A stretch of DNA of 64,000 nt from Cordilura impudica (Eukaryota; Arthropoda; Insecta; Diptera; Scathophagidae): assembly GCA_963682025.1 (NCBI GenBank), contig OY821517.1:20832048-20896047 (forward strand). Reading direction: 5' to 3'. The notes beneath the pieces are model-generated. The model saw nothing but the letters and a program-made list of their open reading frames with translations. It did not search any database and was not told the origin of the DNA. Position 1 is the first letter of the stretch. The number at the start of each line of letters is the position of its first letter. The position numbers were made by a program, and so were the translations under genes. Shown here in pieces: positions 58,283-64,000 of the stretch.

Positions 58283-60702
58283 TACTATTATTCTATTATT
58301 ATTTATCCGCCTTATAATGAAAATTTAAAAAAAAAATCGACCGAAAAACATATATTCATAAATATGGCATAATTTAAAGTTTTTTGATGGATTACTAACA
58401 AAATAGAATATGTTGTTCTACAGTTACGACAAGATGTGTGGAGCAGCCTTTTCAAAAATCTAAAATCTCAGGGAAAAAAAAATTTTAAAAAAACTTTACC
58501 ATAGAATTTGAATTAATGATGATTTTTGCAGTTAGCTGACTATAGTGTAACAAAAAATATATTTTTTCCCCATTTTCTGCATAGTGTTATAAGTGTTACA
58601 TGCTTTTATGTTCAATATTACAAAAACTTAATTACAAAGCCAAGGAATTAATTGCGTTTATCTCAAAAAATTTTAAGCATATTCGTTTTTTTTTTTTTTT
58701 CTTATTTTCAAAAAAATAAAATTTTTTTAACCATAACATTTAAAATATTTTTTTGTTCTCAAAAACTATATTTATCGTGATAACTTTTGCCCAACCAGGG
58801 CACAATTATGCTGAAAGAAATGATAATACTGGATCGAATTTTAAATAAAATTAATCTTTATTAAAAAAAAAACTCAGTAAATATTAAAACAATTTTATAT
58901 TAAATTTTGGCAGCAAAACTAAATTATAAATAATTTATTTTTAAAAATTGAATTTTGATAATTTGTGTCAGCAAAATAATAGAATTATTTTGAAAATGTA
59001 TAGCGTTAACAAAATCAATGATTATGAAAATTAATTAAAAGACAAACATTTCATGACAACTATAAAAAGCAACAGGATGACACTATAATTAGTGGCTAAC
59101 ATAGATATTTTAGTTATAGGGAACCACACAAACTACAAGCCACAAACTATAGCGTGATTTGATAATACAAATTAAGCAACATTTTTAACCATCGAAAACA
59201 CGCACTTTTTCACTTCAAAAACTGTAGGGAAGGGGCAGCGACAATAGACCGTAATAAAGCCATGCGAATAAGTACAAACTGTATTGAAACATGCCAGAGT
59301 TCATCACAAAAAGACTGTGACGAACTGAACAAGGATCCCCCACTATCTCATGATGATTATCGTAATTGTTCAACAACATTAAATGTAATTATGCTTATGG
59401 CCGACATGATTTTATAGACATTTCCATTTCGAATAACAAAAAATAGAAAAAAACAACAAGCAAACAAAGAGATAAAAACAATAAGCAAACCTGACAAATA
59501 TTTTGTTAGAACACGAACTCGATTGTGTTTAGAAAAAAAAAAAAATAACATCACTAACACACTTAAATGAAGCACTTGTAAACCAAAATGTAAAACATAC
59601 CCCCCACCAAACAAAAGACTTATAACTGAAATACAGCCTTAGATAAATATAGAGGAGTTGAAGATATATATATATTAGCAGCACACTTATAATCAGTGAA
59701 AATTACGGGCATTCACTTGCTATAGAGATAAATTAGCTCCGTCAGTTTTGGGATAGAAAAAAGACGTTAATATCAACTTACTTTTAAAGATGTTGGCATC
59801 TGTGGAATCCTCTATGACGTCTAACATCGTACCAGAGAATACCCTTATTATTTTTATTGCGTGATGCCCTAACTATACAAAACGGCTTGACTATCTTCCC
59901 GTGGCTTTCCTCTTTCCAAGTCTATAGATTTGCATGTCAATCGGTAACTGAGCAACTAAATTAAGATAATTTCGATTTGATAAAGAAACTCTCAATGGAC
60001 TTACAGCAAAATGAACAAGAAGTTGTTATAACTGTGACAACAATAAAAACAACCCTTGGAACTAACAAAGTATGATTGTTCTATAGAAATCATCTTCCTA
60101 ATATTTAATCAAGTCGAAATGTCCATTATAAATAGATACTGAAGATATTTATTTGCTAAATGATTCGCTTTATTTCTCTTCATATTAAATAAAATTAAAA
60201 GAAAAGTTAAAAAGAAGTGATTTCTTCTTTCAGTAAAGTAGTAAAGAAGATATAATAAAATAAGCATGTATGTGTGTATTTTGTAGTTGTACGAGTAACT
60301 AACTCAATTTAATATTAATATTAGTGGCCATCATTGGCGTACTTGTTTATCAAACTTTTACAAAGTTATTAGTTACGCTCTTTTCGATTTTCCATTTTTT
60401 TTTTATAAATATAATCAAGTACATTTTGTTTTTTATTATTTACCCTTAAAAATAAATACTTTCTTGGAAAGTCATATAAACATTATTGAAATCTTTTTTT
60501 ACCTTAACAAGTAATGTTTGGAAAACTTTGATAAAAAACTATACGGAAATATCAATGAAAAATTTTAGATATAAGCAATGGTCTTTCAGTCTTTGATATT
60601 ACTGAAATTTTAATACTAAATAGCATTAATTTTATTACTAAATTTCATTAGAAAATAAATTGCTTGAAATAAGGATTGCATACGATAAAATTATAAAGAA
60701 GG
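58283..60702. other. AT-rich DNA, no gene seen
   Basis: About 2.4 kb with no element ends that I recognise and no coding-like open frame. A less AT-rich patch at 59050-59360 could be host sequence, but nothing specific supports a gene. Confidence 0.4.
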
Positions 60703-61612
60703 TAAAGAAAAGTCGCGCCGGGAATCGATTGAAAACTTCAAGTGTGTTTTAATGGGGAAAATAAGACTTTCTTTGATATTATACGAAAATTTCGTTCTAT
60801 AGTTTAATTTTTCCGGCAAGTTGTTTAAAGAGTCGGGATCAGTATTAATTTAGCTTTTCCAAAAGCCATAAAAATTCAAAATCGAATAAGCAAATGCAAA
60901 TGCCCCAGACCACTTTTGGGGCAAAAAAAAAACTAGGTCATGAAATTTGATAGCATTTTTTCAACTTTGAGAAATTGATTGAAGTCATAATTTTTTTCAT
61001 CTCTATACTTATAATTAATCAGATATGAAATATTGTTTTATTACCACGTTGTTAAACTATTGCGCATTGATACCGAAAATGGGAAATGGGAAATATTTCA
61101 TATTCTTTTCAATAAATTCTCTGTTATTAACTTTGGGTCAATTGTGGGTCTTCTTATATTATTTAGAAAAATATAGATAGTTTTTTACATATAGTAATTT
61201 TATAACGAAATTGGTTAAAAGTTGTTTAAATTTATATTCACGAGCAATAAGCAGATAATTGCACCAAAGATATATCACAATGGATTGTTTTGATCCCAGG
61301 AGCACTGAAGGGTTAAATAACTAAAAACTAACCGGATTATTTTTCTTAAATTCTAAAGAGTGGTTTCATCGAATTTAATACAAAAACTCGTTTTCGGTAA
61401 TTTTTATTTAAAAATATCTTAAAATCCAAATCTGGCCTTGGTTAGTAATGGCTTAACGTTATCGGATTTGTCCCAAATTTTAAGCGTCGCATCTACAAAT
61501 TCAAGCGCATTTACAAAATATTTGAATTTTTTTAATAAATTGTCTTTTATTATGTGAAATCAATTCCAAAAACGTTAATCGGTCATATTATTTTTTTCCG
61601 AAACCCTAGGCT
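60703..61612 (+). repeat. family B foldback, truncated third copy
   Basis: The left arm part (GATTGAAAACTTCAAGTGTG.. through CCCCAGACCACTTTTGGGG, to about 61100) is followed by an inverted inner part (CACGAGCAATAAGCAG, GGAGCACTGAAGGGTTAA, ..CCGAAACCCTAGGCTATTA, to 61612). The 5' terminus is missing and the right arm is cut by the LINE at 61613. Confidence 0.75.
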
Positions 61613-63150
61613 ATTAGTTAATTATTAATTAATTATTAATTTATTTATTGATATCCTGTACAACAAGACCAAGTCTTTTAATTATAGTACAGGATTATAT
61701 GTGGATAAGGGATCAACAATCTCAAAAATTTTATATGTATAGTAGTAATAATAATAAAGTTTATATAAAAAGTAAGTATAATTATTTACGAACAGAAATA
61801 GCATAGATACAAAAAATATATAAATAAAAAATAAAAAAATAAAAATAAAAAATTACATATATGTATCACATAATCTATGGAAAATGGTTAAGTGAAAAAA
61901 TTAAACAAAAAAGTTTTAAAATGCATTGCATTGCTATTAAGCTGTTGTTCATGTGGAATTGTATTCCAAAGACGAGCGGCATGGATAAAGAACTGCCATT
62001 CCGAAACTAAATGTCGATGTCTTGGTATGATGATTAGTTTGCCCCTATTCGATCTTGCAAACTGAATTTTGGCATACATATATTGCGGGTTTTTTGTATA
62101 AATAACTTTATGTATGAGTATTAGTACCCTTATCTTAAGTAAGTTTTCAAAAGATACTCCATATAAGCTTTTTGCGAAAGCAGACACATGGTCGTATTTT
62201 CTTAACCCGTAAACATACCTAATGATGTTATTGTATAAAACATCAAGCTTATTTCTGCTTATAGAGTCGCAACTAGAAAAGAGTTCACAACCATAGGTAA
62301 GTCCCGGAATAAGATAGGTCTTTGCCAGAAGTATCCTGACTCTTAAAGGTGTAAATACCTGCGTTGCCCAAAGCGTTCTTAATTTCACATAAGTTTGACA
62401 TACAAGTGAATTTATATGATCAGACCAGGTTAAATTTTTGTTGAAGACTAATCCAAGATTTTTCGCTGATTGTACAATTTCAATTTTCTGACCATTTATA
62501 AGGATTTCAGCTTCGATATGCGGGGTTATGGTTCCTTTGTGTATCACCAAACATTTTGATTTTTTAGGATTCAGACATAAGCCATTAGCAGTAGCCCAAC
62601 GATATATGGTGTCCAGATCTTGGTTGAGTTTTCCCACGCTTGCGTTGATTGAATTAACTGAGCCACTTAGGTACAACTGTACATCATCCGCATACATATG
62701 TACGCTGGAATGGGATATTTGTTGCGGCAAGTCATTTGCATATATGGAGAACAAAAGTGGTCCCAATATTGATCCTTGTGGTACACCTCTCATAAGTGAC
62801 ACCGGATTCGATGATGTATTGTTAATGAACACTGATTGAGTACGGTTTGTAAGGTATGATGAAATTAAATGTGTTGATGTTGGCGCAAAATTGAAAAAAC
62901 GGTTCAGCTTCATACATAGTGTGGAGTGGTTTACAGTATCGAAGGCTTTTGAATGATCAAGAAGCACCAAAAAGGTTACTTTTCCGCAGTCTAACTCACG
63001 TCTTATATTTTCTGACACATCAGCCAAGGCAGTCACACAGCTATGATTGGGACGGAAACCGGATTGCATATCACTAATAAGACAATTTTTGTGTACGTAT
63101 GCGCTTATTTGTGAGTGCAGAAGTAAATGCTACTCCAATATATTTGTGAG
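61613..63150 (-). pseudogene. LINE reverse transcriptase, N-terminal part of RT deleted
   Basis: The long frame starts in QISAYVHKNCLISDMQSGFRPNHSC (read down from about 63140) and stops at 61888. It contains LLDHSKAFDTVNH (first palm aspartate), RGVPQGSILGPLLF, HMYADDVQLYL (catalytic YADD), NPKKSKCLVI, AKNLGLVFNKNLTWSDHI and a C-terminal ARLWNTIPHE. This is typical of CR1/Jockey-superfamily LINEs. RT blocks before the SGFR motif are missing, with a frame change to the endonuclease piece. The 3' UTR ends in ATAAATAAATTAATAATTAATT repeats near 61613, inside family B sequence. Confidence 0.88.
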
Positions 63151-63944
63151 AGATTTTCATACAATACGTTGTAATTCAAGTTATTAAAATCTCGAAAAGA
63201 GTAATACTGATCCTCACGTTGAAGAAGAAATTCATATGTTGTAAAGATTAAATCGTGTTTAGAGAAGCACGATGCAGAAATTTGGTCGTATAGATTGACT
63301 TTTGACATGTCTCCTACGTATATATGATCGAGTAGTGTACTGCATGTGTTTGTGTAGTGTGTGGGAATAGTTGTATTTATTGGAGTAAGTCCTAGAGATG
63401 CCATGTTATCCTTAAGAGATGATTCCACAAGAATGTTAGAGTTAAAATCATCTAAAATTGCAACATCATTGTATGGCATGGTAAATGTCTTTAGCGTTGT
63501 AATGAAGTTAGATAAATCAATTCGTTTATTAGGCCTATAAGCACAGCCAACCAACATTTTTTTACCAAATGATGATATCTCGACAAATATGTACTCAGCT
63601 TTATCATTTTCTTCTGCTTTACAGCGATATTTGCAAGTTATATTGTTTTTAATATAAATGGCTGCTCCACCTCCGCCTCCTGATTTTCTGTTAAATCTGA
63701 ACACTCTATAGCCGCTTAAACATATAAGACTATCCGGCAATGAGTCAGAAAGCCAAGTTTCGGTGATACAAACTATATCAACATTAGAGTTTTCGAAAAT
63801 AAGTCTGAATTCATCAATTTTATTCAGTAAGCTCTGTGCATTAATGTGGACGATTTTTAGGCCTTCCTTCTGGTTGGCAAGAATTTTTACCATACTAATC
63901 GCAACATCTTTGGAACTTCCACTAAATCTAGCAAAGTTGGACAA
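63105..63944 (-). CDS. LINE apurinic-like endonuclease domain
   Basis: 279 codons open. Motifs are LKIVHINAQSLLNKIDE (Asn of the first EEP block), DIVCITETWLSD (catalytic Glu), GGGGGAAIYIK, VGCAYRPN, AILDDFNSN (usually GDFN; here DDFN, conservative), CSTLLDHIYV (Asp/His region) and SKHDLIF (SDH-like block written SKHD). This is the N-terminal endonuclease of a CR1/Jockey-type LINE that nicks target DNA. The frame is open upstream of the chosen ATG toward the window end, so the true start may lie outside. It runs into the internal deletion with the RT part at about 63130, giving a short out-of-frame tail. Confidence 0.85.
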   Translation of the reverse strand: MSNFARFSGSSKDVAISMVKILANQKEGLKIVHINAQSLLNKIDEFRLIFENSNVDIVCITETWLSDSLPDSLICLSGYRVFRFNRKSGGGGGAAIYIKNNITCKYRCKAEENDKAEYIFVEISSFGKKMLVGCAYRPNKRIDLSNFITTLKTFTMPYNDVAILDDFNSNILVESSLKDNMASLGLTPINTTIPTHYTNTCSTLLDHIYVGDMSKVNLYDQISASCFSKHDLIFTTYEFLLQREDQYYSFRDFNNLNYNVLYENLSQIYWSSIYFCTHK

Positions 63945-64000
63945 TATAATAGCGTTTTAAATATAAATTAGCACTAAAAGCAACGCAATGTTTAGTGTTT

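Noticed and set aside
1..64000. CRISPR array, prokaryotic operon, promoter or terminator features
   Set aside because: Sequence character, elements and repeats are those of an insect nuclear genome. The tandem arrays here have no spacer structure typical of CRISPR.

Overview
The window looks like repeat-dense, AT-rich euchromatic or intronic DNA from a higher dipteran fly, most likely a calyptrate of the blow fly, house fly or stable fly type. This is inferred from the base composition, the many mini-me/DINE-like elements with (GTCC)n blocks, and the mix of non-LTR retrotransposons, Helitrons, Tc1-like and piggyBac-like elements. I found no complete host gene. The only host-like coding signals are one candidate terminal exon (9275-9496) and one orphan open frame (55890-56075). 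A run of 200 Ns lies at 17735-17934.

Layout. 1-6000: a DNA transposon with ~0.5 kb terminal inverted repeats (about 1763-5275) whose minus-strand gene is a frameshifted relative of a widespread uncharacterised metazoan protein family; mini-me-like repeats lie inside and beside it. 6994-8959: an internally deleted piggyBac element with TTAA target duplications, 13-bp inverted termini and palindromic subterminal repeats. 9275-10090: candidate exon, then two Helitron 3' ends flanking a LINE fragment. 10204 to about 13000: a decayed element (here family B) with a ~1 kb terminal arm and a pseudogene with D-T-T..N-T-G, R-H-H and H-H-A-R-W-M motifs. 13464-15046: a minus-strand LINE. 15054-17136: a decayed Helitron with Pif1-like helicase remnants. 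18282-21151: Helitron derivatives, LINE 3' ends and hairpin elements. 23156-26500: a Tc1-like transposase fragment joined to a LINE with endonuclease, reverse transcriptase and tether/RNase H-side remnants. 28780-30147: a foldback repeat. 31911-34855: a ~2.9 kb Helitron carrying a ~157-bp satellite and a GC-rich tandem array. 39058-43400: an RTE-like LINE split by another LINE. 45371-48257 and 53159-55238: two family B foldbacks, each with a perfect 9-bp target duplication. 61613-64000: a LINE with endonuclease and reverse transcriptase, inserted in a third family B foldback and running off the end.

How the parts relate. Short non-autonomous Helitrons (about 370-480 bp, eleven full or partial copies) share their 5' end, and the tail of the coding end, with the helicase-bearing copy at 15054-17136, so that copy is probably a decayed relative of their source. 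Family B foldbacks share their arm with the coding copy at 10204, which links an uncharacterised transposase-like protein to a transposon with 9-bp target duplications. The two transposase-like families (long-TIR element and family B) are the best candidates here for under-described biology. All family assignments come from reading motifs; no database search was run.
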